This document shows, piece by piece, positions 29,991 through 39,976 of a stretch of 64,000 bases of DNA. Location of the stretch: positions 419,588 to 483,587 of the forward strand of contig NZ_PIPQ01000002.1 in assembly GCF_003987015.1 (NCBI RefSeq). Direction: 5' to 3'. Each line of letters begins with the position of its first letter. Position 1 is the stretch's first letter. The position numbers were made by a program, and so were the translations under genes. Source of the DNA: Aliidiomarina taiwanensis. Lineage in GTDB: Bacteria; Pseudomonadota; Gammaproteobacteria; Enterobacterales; Alteromonadaceae. The notes beneath the pieces are model-generated. The model did no database searches. It saw only the letters and a program-made list of their open reading frames with translations, and was not told the DNA's origin.

Positions 29991-31397
29991 ATGAAAATAA
30001 AACGTTTTTTTGCAAAAGATATGCGGTCAGCATTAAATGAGGTGAAGCGCACCTTAGGGCCAGACGCAGTCATTATGTCGAACAAAACCGTGTCGGGTGG
30101 TATTGAATTAGTGGCCGCCTACGACCCAGAAAGTGCACCGCAGCCTGCGGCGCCGAGTGCCGGTCGTCAAAATACTGTCACCCCAGCAGAAGAACTGACC
30201 GGTGGGGCAGAAAAGCAGCAGGCCATCGCCGACTCGCTCCAAGCGCTGCTCGAGCGTCAGCAGCAAGAGCCTGCCGCTGCTCCTCAGTCACAACCGCAAG
30301 CGCCGGTGCAACCTGCGCCCATGCACACCATGGCCGAGCCAGTCCACCAACCACAGGTAGCGGCGGAAACACAAGCTGCAAGTTTGCAAGAGCCCATGGC
30401 TCAGGTCGCGGGGCAGCATGTGCCTGAAACCCATATTTTAAACGACGCCGAAGTAGCGGCGCGTTTGTCGAACCAAGACACGCAAATTCAAACCATGCGC
30501 GACGACATGGCCGCTATTCGTGCCTTGCTCGAGCACCAAGTGTCAGGCCTGATGGAGCAAGAGGTTGCCCGCCGCGAACCCATGCGTGCCTTACTTATGA
30601 ACAAAATTAAAAGCCTCGGCTTTTCCGCCCAAATCGCTGACCAAATTTCCTGCTTTATCCCAGAAAGTGTGCCCAAAAACGAAGCCTGGGAACAAGCTTT
30701 AAACCTGATGCAAAACCAACTGCAAACCACCAGCAACGACATATTGCAGCAAGGCGGTGTGGTGGCTTTAGTTGGCCCAACGGGTGTGGGTAAAACCACC
30801 ACTGTGGCCAAACTGGCAGCTCGCTTTGCGCGCCGTCATGGCCCCGACAGTGTTGCCATGATCACCACAGACACTTATCGTATTGCCGCGTCTGAACAGT
30901 TGCAAACCTATGGCCGTATTATTGGTTGTACAGTGAAGGTCGCCAAAGACGCCGACGAACTCAACGCGGTGCTAGCCCAGCTCCGTCAACGCAAGTTGGT
31001 ACTGATTGACACGGCGGGCATGAGCCAGCGCGACATGCGTCTTACAGACCAACTAGAAGCCCTCATGCGCAATACCCGTTTACGCATTCGTCCGTATTTA
31101 GTGCTTGCCGCTACAGCCCAAGGTGCGGTACAAGAAGAAATCGTACGTCGTTTTAAAAAGTTGCCTTTGAGTGGCTGTATTTTCACAAAAATTGACGAAT
31201 GTCTAAGTATTGGTGAGTCTTTAAGTGTTAGCATTCAAAATTCATTGCCAATCAGTTATCTTACAGATGGGCAACGCGTACCCGAAGACATCAAAATTGC
31301 AGATGCGGGCGACTTAATGGCTCGAGCTGAAGAAATGGCGTCTGCCACAGCATCTGAGCATTCATTTGCTGCCGAAACCAACCTTGCGTATGCATAA
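29991..31397 (+). CDS. flhF: Polar flagellum placement GTPase FlhF
   Basis: SRP-like GTPase that recruits the first flagellar parts to the cell pole. 468 residues: an N-terminal basic part (K-R-F-F-A-K-D-M-R-S-A-L), a Gln/Pro/Ala-rich linker (about 50-140), and an NG domain with G-P-T-G-V-G-K-T-T-T-V-A-K-L (P-loop), D-T-Y-R-I-A-A-S-E-Q-L and L-I-D-T-A-G-M. It lies between flhA and flhG, as in all polar flagellar systems. Confidence 0.97.
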   Translation: MKIKRFFAKDMRSALNEVKRTLGPDAVIMSNKTVSGGIELVAAYDPESAPQPAAPSAGRQNTVTPAEELTGGAEKQQAIADSLQALLERQQQEPAAAPQSQPQAPVQPAPMHTMAEPVHQPQVAAETQAASLQEPMAQVAGQHVPETHILNDAEVAARLSNQDTQIQTMRDDMAAIRALLEHQVSGLMEQEVARREPMRALLMNKIKSLGFSAQIADQISCFIPESVPKNEAWEQALNLMQNQLQTTSNDILQQGGVVALVGPTGVGKTTTVAKLAARFARRHGPDSVAMITTDTYRIAASEQLQTYGRIIGCTVKVAKDADELNAVLAQLRQRKLVLIDTAGMSQRDMRLTDQLEALMRNTRLRIRPYLVLAATAQGAVQEEIVRRFKKLPLSGCIFTKIDECLSIGESLSVSIQNSLPISYLTDGQRVPEDIKIADAGDLMARAEEMASATASEHSFAAETNLAYA

Positions 31398-31449
31398 TAA
31401 GAAATAAAATTTTGCAACTGGTGTAAACTAAGGGTGTAGGAATTCGGTA

Positions 31450-32322
31450 GTGAAGGATCAAGCGAGCGGTTTAAGGCGAATGATGAAAGCAAACCAGATA
31501 AAAGTAATTGCAGTGACAGGTGGCAAAGGCGGCGTTGGCAAAACCAACGTGTCGCTAAATATGGCGCTGGCCATGGCCGAGCAAGGTAAGCGGGTGCTGG
31601 TGCTCGACGCTGACTTAGGGTTGGCGAATGTAGACGTTATTTTAGGCCTGCGTGTTGAAAAGAATTTATCTCATGTGTTGTCGGGCGAGTGCAGCCTTGA
31701 CGACATTTTAGTGGAAGGCCCGAAAGGCATTTATATTGTGCCGTCCACCTCGGGTACACGCTCTATGGTCGAGCTATCTCCACAAGAGCATGCAGGGCTT
31801 ATCCAAGCCTTTAGCAACATGCGCACTCCCTTCGACGTGCTCATTGTGGACACTGCGGCGGGAATTTCCAATATGGTGCTTAGTTTTGCCCGTGCCTCGC
31901 AAGACGTGGTGGTGGTGGTTTGCGACGAACCTACATCCATTACCGACGCCTATGCCCTCATTAAAGTATTAAGCCGAGAACACAATGTGTTTCGCTTTAA
32001 AATTGTAGCGAATATGGTGCGCACCATGCGAGAAGGCCAGGTGCTGTTTAATAAACTCACCAAGGTGACAGACCGCTTCCTCGACGTGGCCCTAGAGCTT
32101 GCTGCCATTATTCCTTACGACGAGAACTTACGCAAAGCCGTCCGCCGTCAAGAGCTGTTAGTGCAAGCGTACCCACGCTCGCCCGGCTCCTTAGCATTAA
32201 AAGCCTTAGGCAAGCGGGCCGCAAACTGGCCCATTCCAGCCCATGCGGGCGGCCATTTAGAATTCTTTATTGAACAGCTGGTAGCCCAGCCGACAGTGGA
32301 ACAGGAGGCTACGAATGAATAA
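31450..32322 (+). CDS. flhG: Flagellar number regulator FlhG (FleN), MinD-like ATPase
   Basis: Limits polar flagellum number by acting on FlhF and on the sigma-54 activator FlrA/FleQ. 290 residues from a GTG start that retains the D-Q-A-S-G-L-R-R motif, which in this family stimulates FlhF GTPase activity. The P-loop is G-G-K-G-G-V-G-K-T (deviant Walker A) and D-A-D-L-G-L-A-N-V-D follows. Starting at the later ATG would remove the D-Q-A motif. The stop overlaps fliA by 8 bases. Confidence 0.96.
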   Translation: MKDQASGLRRMMKANQIKVIAVTGGKGGVGKTNVSLNMALAMAEQGKRVLVLDADLGLANVDVILGLRVEKNLSHVLSGECSLDDILVEGPKGIYIVPSTSGTRSMVELSPQEHAGLIQAFSNMRTPFDVLIVDTAAGISNMVLSFARASQDVVVVVCDEPTSITDAYALIKVLSREHNVFRFKIVANMVRTMREGQVLFNKLTKVTDRFLDVALELAAIIPYDENLRKAVRRQELLVQAYPRSPGSLALKALGKRAANWPIPAHAGGHLEFFIEQLVAQPTVEQEATNE

Positions 32323-33040
32323 AGTGGCAGCCTATGCCTCAGAAGCGCGTCAGCAGCAACAAATTGTCGAGCAGCACACCAACTTGGTGAAGCGCATTGC
32401 CCACCACATGGTGGCGCGCCTTCCAGCCAGTGTACAAGTAGACGACTTAATTCAAGCGGGCATGATAGGCTTACTGGAAGCCTCAAAAAACTTCGAAACA
32501 GGCAAGGGCGCAAGCTTTGAAACCTTTGCTGGCATTCGTATTCGTGGCGCTATGCTCGACGAAATACGCCGTGGCGACTGGGCCCCGCGCTCAGTCCACC
32601 GCAACAGCCGCCTTATTGCCAATGCCATTCGCGAAGTGGAAAACGAAACCGGTCGCGACGCCCGCGACCAAGAGGTAGCAGACAAGCTCGACATGAGTCT
32701 GTCGGAATACCATCATATTTTGAATGATGTTTCATCAGGTCGTATAATCGGCATCGAAGACTTAGGCGTGTCCGACGACGTTATTGTGGCCGGTACGCAA
32801 GACACCTCGCACGACGAACCCTTTGCAGATGTAGAGCAAAGCGCGTTTCAACGTGCACTAACAGAAGCAATACGTGGCTTACCCGAGCGTGAGAGCTTGG
32901 TGCTTTCGTTATATTACGACGAAGAGCTGAACCTAAAGGAAATAGGACAAATACTCGATGTGAGCGAGTCACGTGTCAGCCAAATTCACAGTCAAGCTAT
33001 GGTGCGTCTGAAGGGTCGCATGCGCAGCTGGACAGAGTAA
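32315..33040 (+). CDS. fliA: RNA polymerase sigma factor FliA (sigma-28)
   Basis: Directs RNA polymerase to late flagellar promoters; the four matching sites before the flagellins and flaG are its likely targets. 241 residues with region 2 (V-D-D-L-I-Q-A-G-M-I-G-L-L-E-A and F-E-T-F-A-G-I-R-I-R-G-A-M-L-D-E-I-R) and region 4 (L-P-E-R-E-S-L-V-L-S-L-Y-Y-D-E-E-L-N-L-K-E-I-G) with the final helix-turn-helix. No flgM anti-sigma gene is in the window. Confidence 0.98.
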   Translation: MNKVAAYASEARQQQQIVEQHTNLVKRIAHHMVARLPASVQVDDLIQAGMIGLLEASKNFETGKGASFETFAGIRIRGAMLDEIRRGDWAPRSVHRNSRLIANAIREVENETGRDARDQEVADKLDMSLSEYHHILNDVSSGRIIGIEDLGVSDDVIVAGTQDTSHDEPFADVEQSAFQRALTEAIRGLPERESLVLSLYYDEELNLKEIGQILDVSESRVSQIHSQAMVRLKGRMRSWTE

Positions 33041-33078
33041 TAGTATTTATTTAGGTCTTTACCTCACCGGAGGGTACT

Positions 33079-33462
33079 TTGGATAAAAACATGAAAATAC
33101 TTGTTGTGGACGACTTCTCCACAATGAGACGCATTATCAAAAACTTGCTTCGCGACTTGGGCATGCAGAACGTGTCGGAAGCCGACGATGGCACCACCGC
33201 CTTGCCTATGTTGCAAAACGGCGAGTTTGACTTTGTTATTACCGACTGGAATATGCCGGGAATGCAAGGCATCGACTTGCTGCGTGCTATTCGTGCCGAT
33301 GAAAGCTTGAGCCATATTCCTGTGTTAATGGTGACCGCGGAAGCCAAGCGCGACCAAATTATTGAAGCAGCACAAGCAGGCGTAAACGGCTACATTGTGA
33401 AGCCTTTTACTGCAGCGACATTAAAAGAAAAGCTCGACAAAGTGTTTGAGCGTTTAGGTTAA
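33079..33462 (+). CDS. cheY: Chemotaxis response regulator CheY
   Basis: Phosphorylated CheY binds the flagellar switch and changes rotation. 127 residues, single receiver domain with D-D-F-S-T-M-R-R, phospho-acceptor Asp56 in T-D-W-N-M-P-G, the Thr of V-T-A-E-A and the Lys of V-K-P-F. The start is taken as TTG at 33079: GGAGG lies 6 bases before it, while the ATG at 33091 is 17 bases away, and Vibrio CheY also begins x-x-K-N-M-K-I-L. Start of the cheY-Z-A-B block, 38 bases after fliA. Confidence 0.97.
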   Translation: MDKNMKILVVDDFSTMRRIIKNLLRDLGMQNVSEADDGTTALPMLQNGEFDFVITDWNMPGMQGIDLLRAIRADESLSHIPVLMVTAEAKRDQIIEAAQAGVNGYIVKPFTAATLKEKLDKVFERLG

Positions 33463-33481
33463 ACATATAGGGACGTAGCAC

Positions 33482-34231
33482 ATGGCGCCTTCGGTTGGTC
33501 AGGTCACACTGGAACAAGCAAAACTGCTCGTGCGGTTGCTGGAAACAGGGCTGCAAGCCGAAGCCGACAAGTTGGTGCAAGACATCGCCAAAGTCGAGCA
33601 GGGTGAGCTGTTCGACTCCATTGGCAAGCTGACAAGACAATTGCACGACTCCCTCCAGGCCTTTTTAGAAGACCCTCGTCTTGCCAAGCTAACCGCCGAT
33701 GAATTACCCGATGCGCAAAACCGGCTGGAATACGTCATTCAACGTACAGAAGACGCTGCCAACCGGACCATGGACGCAGTCGAGGGCTCTCTCCCCCTCG
33801 TGGAGGAAATGGCCACCGAGGTAGCGGCCATGCGGCCAACTTGGGAAAGGCTCATGCAACGAAACTTAGAACTCAGTGAGTTTAAAGAGTTGTGCCACCA
33901 AGTCGACGGCTTTTTACAGCGCGCTTCCAGTCATAGTGAAAAACTGCATGGGCAGTTAACCGAAGTGCTTATGGCACAAGACTTCCAAGACCTAACAGGT
34001 CAGGTTATTCGTCGCGTCATCGACTTAGTGCAAGAGGTTGAAGGGCAATTGGTTTCCCTGCTCACCCTGTTTGGTGAAGATACTGATAAAGCAGCCGCAA
34101 CAGATGCCGATAGCAAGAATAAGAAGAAAATAACAGGTGTCGAAGGCCCCATCATAGACCCAGAAGCACGGGACGATGTGGTCAGCGGACAAACAGACGT
34201 AGACGACTTACTGTCGAGTTTAGGGTTTTAG
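33482..34231 (+). CDS. cheZ: Chemotaxis protein phosphatase CheZ
   Basis: Dephosphorylates CheY-P. 249 residues, long helical hairpin with M-A-Q-D-F-Q-D-L-T-G-Q-V-I-R-R containing the catalytic Gln, and a C-terminal CheY-binding peptide V-D-D-L-L-S-S-L-G-F. A Lys/Asp-rich flexible linker separates the two. 19 bases after cheY and 11 before cheA. Confidence 0.95.
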   Translation: MAPSVGQVTLEQAKLLVRLLETGLQAEADKLVQDIAKVEQGELFDSIGKLTRQLHDSLQAFLEDPRLAKLTADELPDAQNRLEYVIQRTEDAANRTMDAVEGSLPLVEEMATEVAAMRPTWERLMQRNLELSEFKELCHQVDGFLQRASSHSEKLHGQLTEVLMAQDFQDLTGQVIRRVIDLVQEVEGQLVSLLTLFGEDTDKAAATDADSKNKKKITGVEGPIIDPEARDDVVSGQTDVDDLLSSLGF

Positions 34232-34242
34232 GAGCTGCTAGA

Positions 34243-36381
34243 ATGAGTTTTGATGTAGACGAAGATATCCTACAAGATTTTTTAATCGAAGCAGGAGAAA
34301 TCTTAGAGCAGCTCTCTGGGCAACTCGTAGAGCTGGAGAACGATCCAGATAACAGCGACTTATTAAACGCCATATTCCGTGGTTTCCATACGGTGAAAGG
34401 CGGTGCTGGTTTTCTTTCCCTCGACGCCTTAGTAGACACCTGCCATGGTGCTGAAAACGTATTCGACACTTTACGCAATGGCGGCCGCCAAGTTACCCCC
34501 GAGCTGATGGATGTCATTTTACAGGCCTTAGACACCATTAATGATCAATTCGCCGCGGTACAAGCCCGAGAAGACATGACCGCAGCCGACCCTGAATTAT
34601 TGGCCGCTTTAGAGGAACTCAGCAAGCCAGGCGACGCTTTGCCAGATACAGCCAGCACAGAGCCCGAAGCAGAAGCAGAAGCACCAGCGCCTGAGCCAGA
34701 ACAAGAGCAAGCGCCCAGCTCCGCAGGCGGTATCGACGAAATGACCGACGATGAATTCGAGTCCTTACTCGACGAGCTGCATGGGCCGGCCACTGTCGCA
34801 AAGCCAGAGCCAGCAGCCCCAACGCCCTCGGAGCCATCGCCAAACAGCAGCGACAGCGACGAAATGACCGACGACGAATTCGAAGCCTTGCTGGACGAAT
34901 TGCAAGGGGCTAAGTCTGCACCAGCAAAAACAGAGCCACAGCCAGAGCCACAGCCGTCTGCAAGCAACGACGAAATGAGCGATGACGAATTTGAAGCCCT
35001 GCTCGACGCGTTGCATGGTAATGACGCACCAAAGCCAATTGCTGCCAAGCCGGAACCAAAACCAGAGCCCAAACCAGAACCAAAAACAGAGTCAAAACCA
35101 GAACCGAAGCCCGAGCCGAAGCAAGCGCCGAAAGCCCAGCCAGCGCCGAAAGCCAAAGCCCCAAGTAAAAAGCCAAGCGCTGCAGGCCGAGGAGCACCAC
35201 CGGCTGAAACCACAGTACGGGTAGACACACGACGCCTCGACGAAATTATGAACATGGTGGGCGAACTGGTGCTGGTGCGGAACCGTTTATTACTGCTCAA
35301 CAGCAACACCAACGACGAAGAGCTCGGTAAAGCCATCGCCAACTTAGACGTGGTAACCGGTGACTTGCAAGGCTCGGTCATGCAAACCCGCATGCAGCCT
35401 ATACGCAAGGTGTTCGGCCGTTTCCCACGGGTGGTGCGCGACATGGCCCGAAACCTGAAAAAAGAAATTACCCTCGAGCTTGAAGGCGAAGACACCGACT
35501 TAGACAAAAACCTGGTGGAAGCCCTGGCCGACCCGCTCGTGCACTTGGTGCGGAACTCCGTGGACCACGGTATAGAAATGCCTGACGTTCGTGAAAAAGC
35601 GGGGAAACCGCGTACTGGCTTGGTAAAGCTGTCTGCGTCCCAAGAAGGGGACCATATTTTGCTATCCATTGAAGACGATGGCGCCGGTATGGACCCGGAA
35701 AAACTAAAAAATATCGCCATTGGTCGCGGTATTCTAGACCCAGAAAACGCCGCCCGTATGAGCGACGAAGAAGCCTACAACCTGATCTTTGCTGCGGGCT
35801 TTTCTACTAAAGAAGTTATTTCCGACGTGTCCGGCCGCGGTGTGGGCATGGACGTGGTAAAAACTAAAATTAACCAGCTCAATGGCTCTGTTCGTATCGA
35901 ATCGCAGCTAGGTAAAGGCACTCGTTTAGAAATTAAAGTGCCCCTTACCTTAGCCATACTGCCTACCTTAATGGTGCGCGTGGGGACACAGTCCTTCGCC
36001 TTACCGCTGGCGTCCGTCAGTGAAATTATTAACATGGACACCAAGCTGACCAACCGGGTCGACGGCCAGCTCACTATGATTGTTCGGGAAAAAGCCATCC
36101 CGTTGTTCTACCTCAATAAATGGCTAAATCGCACCCAACCAGAGAATTTCGACCCAGCCGCGGGCCATGTGGTCGTGGTCACCCTTGGTACCCAGTATGT
36201 GGGCTTTGTGGTAGACGCTTTGGTGGGCCAAGAAGAAGTCGTAATTAAACCACTGGATCGTATGCTCCAAGGCACGCCAGGTATGGCAGGCGCTACCATT
36301 ACCAGTGACGGCGGTATTGCCTTAATTCTCGACACCCCGAGTCTGTTAAAGCAGTACGCCAAACGCTACGTAAATCGGTAA
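34243..36381 (+). CDS. cheA: Chemotaxis histidine kinase CheA with repeat-bearing linker
   Basis: 712 residues. HPt domain with His49 in F-H-T-V-K-G-G; a long linker (about 130-315); dimerisation domain with M-N-M-V-G-E-L-V; ATPase domain with [14 protein letters not shown] and G-R-G-V-G-M-D-V-V; and a CheW-like C-terminal domain. The linker holds three near-copies of [15 protein letters not shown] (starting at residues 165, 206 and 243) and a Pro/Lys/Glu-rich stretch, and I see no ordinary P2 CheY-binding domain. In Vibrio the CheA linker carries the site (LID) for ParP, encoded downstream here. Confidence 0.96.
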   Translation: MSFDVDEDILQDFLIEAGEILEQLSGQLVELENDPDNSDLLNAIFRGFHTVKGGAGFLSLDALVDTCHGAENVFDTLRNGGRQVTPELMDVILQALDTINDQFAAVQAREDMTAADPELLAALEELSKPGDALPDTASTEPEAEAEAPAPEPEQEQAPSSAGGIDEMTDDEFESLLDELHGPATVAKPEPAAPTPSEPSPNSSDSDEMTDDEFEALLDELQGAKSAPAKTEPQPEPQPSASNDEMSDDEFEALLDALHGNDAPKPIAAKPEPKPEPKPEPKTESKPEPKPEPKQAPKAQPAPKAKAPSKKPSAAGRGAPPAETTVRVDTRRLDEIMNMVGELVLVRNRLLLLNSNTNDEELGKAIANLDVVTGDLQGSVMQTRMQPIRKVFGRFPRVVRDMARNLKKEITLELEGEDTDLDKNLVEALADPLVHLVRNSVDHGIEMPDVREKAGKPRTGLVKLSASQEGDHILLSIEDDGAGMDPEKLKNIAIGRGILDPENAARMSDEEAYNLIFAAGFSTKEVISDVSGRGVGMDVVKTKINQLNGSVRIESQLGKGTRLEIKVPLTLAILPTLMVRVGTQSFALPLASVSEIINMDTKLTNRVDGQLTMIVREKAIPLFYLNKWLNRTQPENFDPAAGHVVVVTLGTQYVGFVVDALVGQEEVVIKPLDRMLQGTPGMAGATITSDGGIALILDTPSLLKQYAKRYVNR

Positions 36382-36389
36382 AGGAAAAC

Positions 36390-37451
36390 ATGACAGTCAA
36401 GGTATTAGTGGTCGACGACTCGAGCTTCTTTCGTCGTCGCGTCACCGAGATTCTAAATGAATCTCCCCATATTGAAGTAATAGGCCAAGCCCGTGACGGC
36501 GAAGACGCGATTGCCAAGGCACGCAAGCTCCAGCCTGACGTGATTACCATGGACATTGAAATGCCCGTGCTCGACGGCATTAGCGCCGTACGTCGCATTA
36601 TGGCTGAACGTCCCATTCCTATTTTAATGTTCAGCTCGCTGACTCACGAAGGGGCCAAAGCCACGTTAGACGCCCTCGACGCGGGTGCTGTGGACTTTCT
36701 GCCGAAGAAATTTGAAGACATAGCCCGCAGCCGATCTGACGCAAGTCGGGTGCTTCAGCAGCGGGTGGTGCAAATTGCCCGTAAACCAAGTGCCGTAGCA
36801 AGAGCTGCAGCACTCAAACCTATGCCAGCAGCAAAGCCGGCTTCGGCAGCCAGCGACACGGTAAAAGCAGGCAACTATAAATTACTCGCTATTGGCACCT
36901 CCACAGGGGGGCCCGTGGCATTGCAAAAAATACTCACCAGCTTACCGAAGCATTTCCCTGTGCCCATTGTACTGGTACAGCACATGCCGGCAGCGTTTAC
37001 CGGGGCCTTTGCCAATCGCTTGAATGGTCTGTGTGCCATCGACGTCAAAGAAGCGGAAGACGGTGACGTATTGGAGCCAGGCAAGGCGTATTTAGCGCCG
37101 GGTGGCAAACAAATGCTGGTGGCGGGTCGGCCAGGCTCGGCCAAGCTGCAAATCCGTGAAGACGACAGCGAAAAGCTCACTTATAAGCCCAGCGTCGACC
37201 TCACCTTTGGCTCCGTCGCCCGCATTTATGGCGGTGACGTCCTCGCACTGGTACTCACAGGCATGGGGGCCGACGGCCGCGAAGGCTGCCGTATGTTAAA
37301 GGGCCGGGGCGCGACTATTTGGGCACAAGACAAAGACACCTCCGTGGTGTATGGCATGCCACAAGCTGTGGCCAGTGCAGGTTTAGCCGAGCGTGACTTG
37401 GCCCTGCCCGACATTTCACGGCATATTCTGCGTGCGTTCGATTGTAAATAG
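36390..37451 (+). CDS. cheB: Chemotaxis methylesterase/glutamine deamidase CheB
   Basis: Removes methyl groups from chemoreceptors. 353 residues: receiver domain ([24 protein letters not shown]), an Ala/Pro/Lys-rich linker, then a catalytic domain with G-T-S-T-G-G-P (nucleophile Ser), Q-H-M-P-A-A-F-T (His) and L-T-G-M-G-A-D-G (Asp). The receptor methyltransferase cheR is not in the window. Confidence 0.97.
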   Translation: MTVKVLVVDDSSFFRRRVTEILNESPHIEVIGQARDGEDAIAKARKLQPDVITMDIEMPVLDGISAVRRIMAERPIPILMFSSLTHEGAKATLDALDAGAVDFLPKKFEDIARSRSDASRVLQQRVVQIARKPSAVARAAALKPMPAAKPASAASDTVKAGNYKLLAIGTSTGGPVALQKILTSLPKHFPVPIVLVQHMPAAFTGAFANRLNGLCAIDVKEAEDGDVLEPGKAYLAPGGKQMLVAGRPGSAKLQIREDDSEKLTYKPSVDLTFGSVARIYGGDVLALVLTGMGADGREGCRMLKGRGATIWAQDKDTSVVYGMPQAVASAGLAERDLALPDISRHILRAFDCK

Positions 37452-37459
37452 GACAGGCT

Positions 37460-38245
37460 ATGAATATATGGACAGTCGCAAACCAAAAAGGGGGCGTTGG
37501 CAAAACCACCAGTACCATCGCTCTGGGTGGTTTGCTGGCTGAGCGTCAACAAAAGGTCTTACTTATCGACCTCGACCCCCATGCCTCTTTAACCTATTAC
37601 TTCAATATCGACTCGGAAAGCATTCAGCACAGCGCCTACAATGTTTTGCTCGCTGGCGCTGAGCTCAGCAAAAATCTGCTTACCCAAGCGATTCAGCCCA
37701 CGGCATTCGAGGGCATCCATGTGCTGCCTTCGACCATGGCTCTGGCCACCCTCGACCGCAAGCTAGGCAGCCGCAGCGGTATGGGGCTGGTATTAAAACG
37801 CGGTTTGGACATGCTGCAAAAAGAATACGACACAGTGCTTATCGACGTACCTCCCGTATTAGGCGTACTTATGGTGAATGCCTTAGCGGCTTGCCAGCAA
37901 GTGGTGGTGCCGGTACAAACGGAAGCCTTGGCGTTAAAAGGGCTCGAACGTATGCTGCAAACCCTGACCTTGGTGCAAAATTCCCTCAAGAAACACCATC
38001 AGGTGACCGTGGTGCCCACCATGTACGACAGACGTACCCGGGCGTCCCTTGAAGCATACAAAAGTTTATTAGCCCAGCATGGTTCGAAAGTGTGGACAGG
38101 TATGATCCCCATCGACACCAAGTTTCGCGACGCCAGTGCCGCCCATACACCGCCTTCGCTTCACGCGCCCAATGCGCGGGGTGTGGTGGCGTACCAGCAG
38201 TTATTACAGCATTTACTCACCCTCAGCCAGCGCGGGGGACATTAA
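37460..38245 (+). CDS. parC: ParA-like ATPase ParC for polar chemotaxis arrays
   Basis: 261 residues with a deviant Walker A (N-Q-K-G-G-V-G-K-T-T), L-I-D-L-D-P-H-A-S and D-V-P-P-V-L-G motifs of Soj/ParA ATPases. In Vibrio, the ParA-like gene between cheB and the CheW-like parP places chemotaxis arrays at the old pole and passes them to daughter cells. The gene order here is the same (cheB, parC, parP, cheW). It should not be confused with topoisomerase IV subunit ParC or with chromosome ParA. Confidence 0.9.
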   Translation: MNIWTVANQKGGVGKTTSTIALGGLLAERQQKVLLIDLDPHASLTYYFNIDSESIQHSAYNVLLAGAELSKNLLTQAIQPTAFEGIHVLPSTMALATLDRKLGSRSGMGLVLKRGLDMLQKEYDTVLIDVPPVLGVLMVNALAACQQVVVPVQTEALALKGLERMLQTLTLVQNSLKKHHQVTVVPTMYDRRTRASLEAYKSLLAQHGSKVWTGMIPIDTKFRDASAAHTPPSLHAPNARGVVAYQQLLQHLLTLSQRGGH

Positions 38246-38248
38246 CGT

Positions 38249-38956
38249 ATGAGCCAGCATTCAACCAGTGATCGCGCTATGCGCGAATACCTCAGCGCCC
38301 TGTTAGAAGAAGAGCAGCCAAGCCAGCTGGACACCCTAACCCGCGCGCCCTTAGAACGCTTACTTGCCACACCACAGGAGGCCCCCGCGGAACCGGCACC
38401 TGCCCCTGTGGAACCGGCACCCGATCCCGTAGGTACGGCATTGCCGTACGTTAAAACGGCACTGCCCGACGCCGAAGAACTCAAAACCGACATGGACGAG
38501 TTCCAACAAGAACCCTTCCAAGCCTTGTTCTTTCGTGTGGCCGGCTTAAACCTCGCCGTGCCATTAAAAAGCTTGGGCGGCATTCATAATTGGGAAACGC
38601 CCAAGCCTTTATTTGGCAGGCCCCCTTGGTATTTAGGCATCATGCCGCATCGGACCGAGCAACTAAACGTCGTTGACTCGGCCCGCTGGGTCATGCCAGA
38701 AAAATACACAGACGAATTGGCCGCAAATTTAGACTACCAATACCTTGTCATGTTGGGCGAAAGCCACTGGGGGCTAGCCTGTGAAGAGCTGGTAACCACC
38801 ACGGCTTTGCACCCAAATGAAGTGCAGTGGCGCACAAGTGCTGGTAAACGCCCGTGGTTAGCAGGTATTGTAAAAGACAAAATGTGTGCTTTATTAAATG
38901 TAAACGAACTCATTGCTTTACTCGAGCAAGGGTTAGATAACAGCGTAGGGAGCTAA
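38249..38956 (+). CDS. parP: CheW-domain coupling protein ParP
   Basis: 235 residues. An acidic/Pro-rich N-terminal half (about 1-85) is followed by a divergent CheW-like domain (F-R-V-A-G-L-N-L-A-V-P-L to the end). This matches ParP, which links ParC to CheA and stabilises polar arrays in Vibrio. It lies 3 bases after parC and 2 bases before cheW, so the three are translated together. It is longer and more diverged than a plain CheW. Confidence 0.88.
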   Translation: MSQHSTSDRAMREYLSALLEEEQPSQLDTLTRAPLERLLATPQEAPAEPAPAPVEPAPDPVGTALPYVKTALPDAEELKTDMDEFQQEPFQALFFRVAGLNLAVPLKSLGGIHNWETPKPLFGRPPWYLGIMPHRTEQLNVVDSARWVMPEKYTDELAANLDYQYLVMLGESHWGLACEELVTTTALHPNEVQWRTSAGKRPWLAGIVKDKMCALLNVNELIALLEQGLDNSVGS

Positions 38957-38958
38957 GA

Positions 38959-39462
38959 ATGACAAAAACAAGCCGTGAACAGGCCAACAACGAAGCCGCC
39001 CGCGACGCGGAAGACCCTATTCTACAGTGGGTCACCTTCCAACTGGCTGAAGAAACCTATGGAATTAACGTCATGCAGGTACAAGAAGTGCTGCGGTACA
39101 GTGAAATTGCGCCTGTACCCGGTGCCCCTGAATACGTTATCGGTATTATTAACCTGCGTGGTAACGTGGTCACTGTTATCGACACGCGCGCCCGCTTTGG
39201 CCTCGAGCCAGCGGCAGTCAGTGACAGCACCCGTATTGTTATTATCGAATCGGACCAACAGGTTATTGGTATTCTGGTGGACAGTGTGGCCGAGGTGGTG
39301 TACTTGCGCAGCTCAGACATTGACAGTGCACCGAACGTGGGCACGGAAGAAAGCGCACGCTTTATTCAAGGAGTGAGTAACCGCGACAATGAACTGCTTA
39401 TCCTGGTGGACTTAAACAAACTTCTAACCGACGATGAATGGGACGAAGTCTCACAAATATAG
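38959..39462 (+). CDS. cheW: Chemotaxis coupling protein CheW
   Basis: Joins CheA to chemoreceptors. 167 residues with a full CheW fold: F-x-L-A-E-E-T-Y-G-I-N-V, V-P-G-A-P-E-Y-V-I-G-I-I-N-L-R-G-N-V and V-I-D-T-R-A-R-F-G-L. Last core gene of the chemotaxis operon. Confidence 0.96.
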   Translation: MTKTSREQANNEAARDAEDPILQWVTFQLAEETYGINVMQVQEVLRYSEIAPVPGAPEYVIGIINLRGNVVTVIDTRARFGLEPAAVSDSTRIVIIESDQQVIGILVDSVAEVVYLRSSDIDSAPNVGTEESARFIQGVSNRDNELLILVDLNKLLTDDEWDEVSQI

Positions 39463-39471
39463 TAGGCGATA

Positions 39472-39960
39472 ATGAATGAACTCATCCTTTTTTGGCTGCC
39501 CTTCAGTTTAAGTTCAGCAGCGTTGGTGGGCGTATTGGTGGTGCTTATTGCCACCTTGCGTAGCCGCGACGATCAAACCAAGCTACTCCAGCTTTTCGAA
39601 AAAATACGAGGGGAAGGGGTGTCGGCCAGCCAGCTGCAAGCCCTGGCTGACGAACTCGACCAACTGAAACTGGAACAGGCCCAATTTAACGGGACTCTCG
39701 AACAGCAACTGCAACGCCGTGTGGCAGAAGCTCAGACTCAGTTAGAGCAGCAGCAAGCCAATTTTGCTGAGCACGTGAAGCAACAATTAAGCGAACAGCA
39801 AAATGCCATTCAAGAAGTGGCAGAACAAGACTTAGAAAGTAAGTTTTATCAGCGTGCCGCACGCTTAGTGCAGCAGGGGGCGACTTTGGAAGAAGTTATG
39901 GAAGCCTGTGAGTTGCCGCGCGCCGAAGCTGAACTTTTGTATAACCTGTATAAAAAATAA
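39472..39960 (+). CDS. DUF2802 family membrane-anchored coiled-coil protein
   Basis: 162 residues: one N-terminal membrane helix (about 5-25), a Gln/Glu-rich coiled-coil (45-115) and a short helical C-terminal domain (L-V-Q-Q-G-A-T-L-E-E-V-M-E-A-C-E-L-P-R-A-E-A) resembling a helix-turn-helix. Genes of this type follow cheW in Vibrio and Shewanella. Its function is not established; context suggests a link to the polar motility machinery. Confidence 0.8.
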   Translation: MNELILFWLPFSLSSAALVGVLVVLIATLRSRDDQTKLLQLFEKIRGEGVSASQLQALADELDQLKLEQAQFNGTLEQQLQRRVAEAQTQLEQQQANFAEHVKQQLSEQQNAIQEVAEQDLESKFYQRAARLVQQGATLEEVMEACELPRAEAELLYNLYKK

Positions 39961-39976
39961 AAGCCGTTGCCCCTGG

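Noticed and set aside
34545..35720. A 391-codon open frame antisense to cheA
   Set aside because: Ser-rich low-complexity product mirroring the Glu/Ala/Pro linker of CheA; it has no start context and cheA is certain.
37460..38245. Chromosome partition ParA or topoisomerase IV ParC
   Set aside because: The position between cheB and the CheW-like gene and the small Soj-like size fit the polar chemotaxis ATPase.
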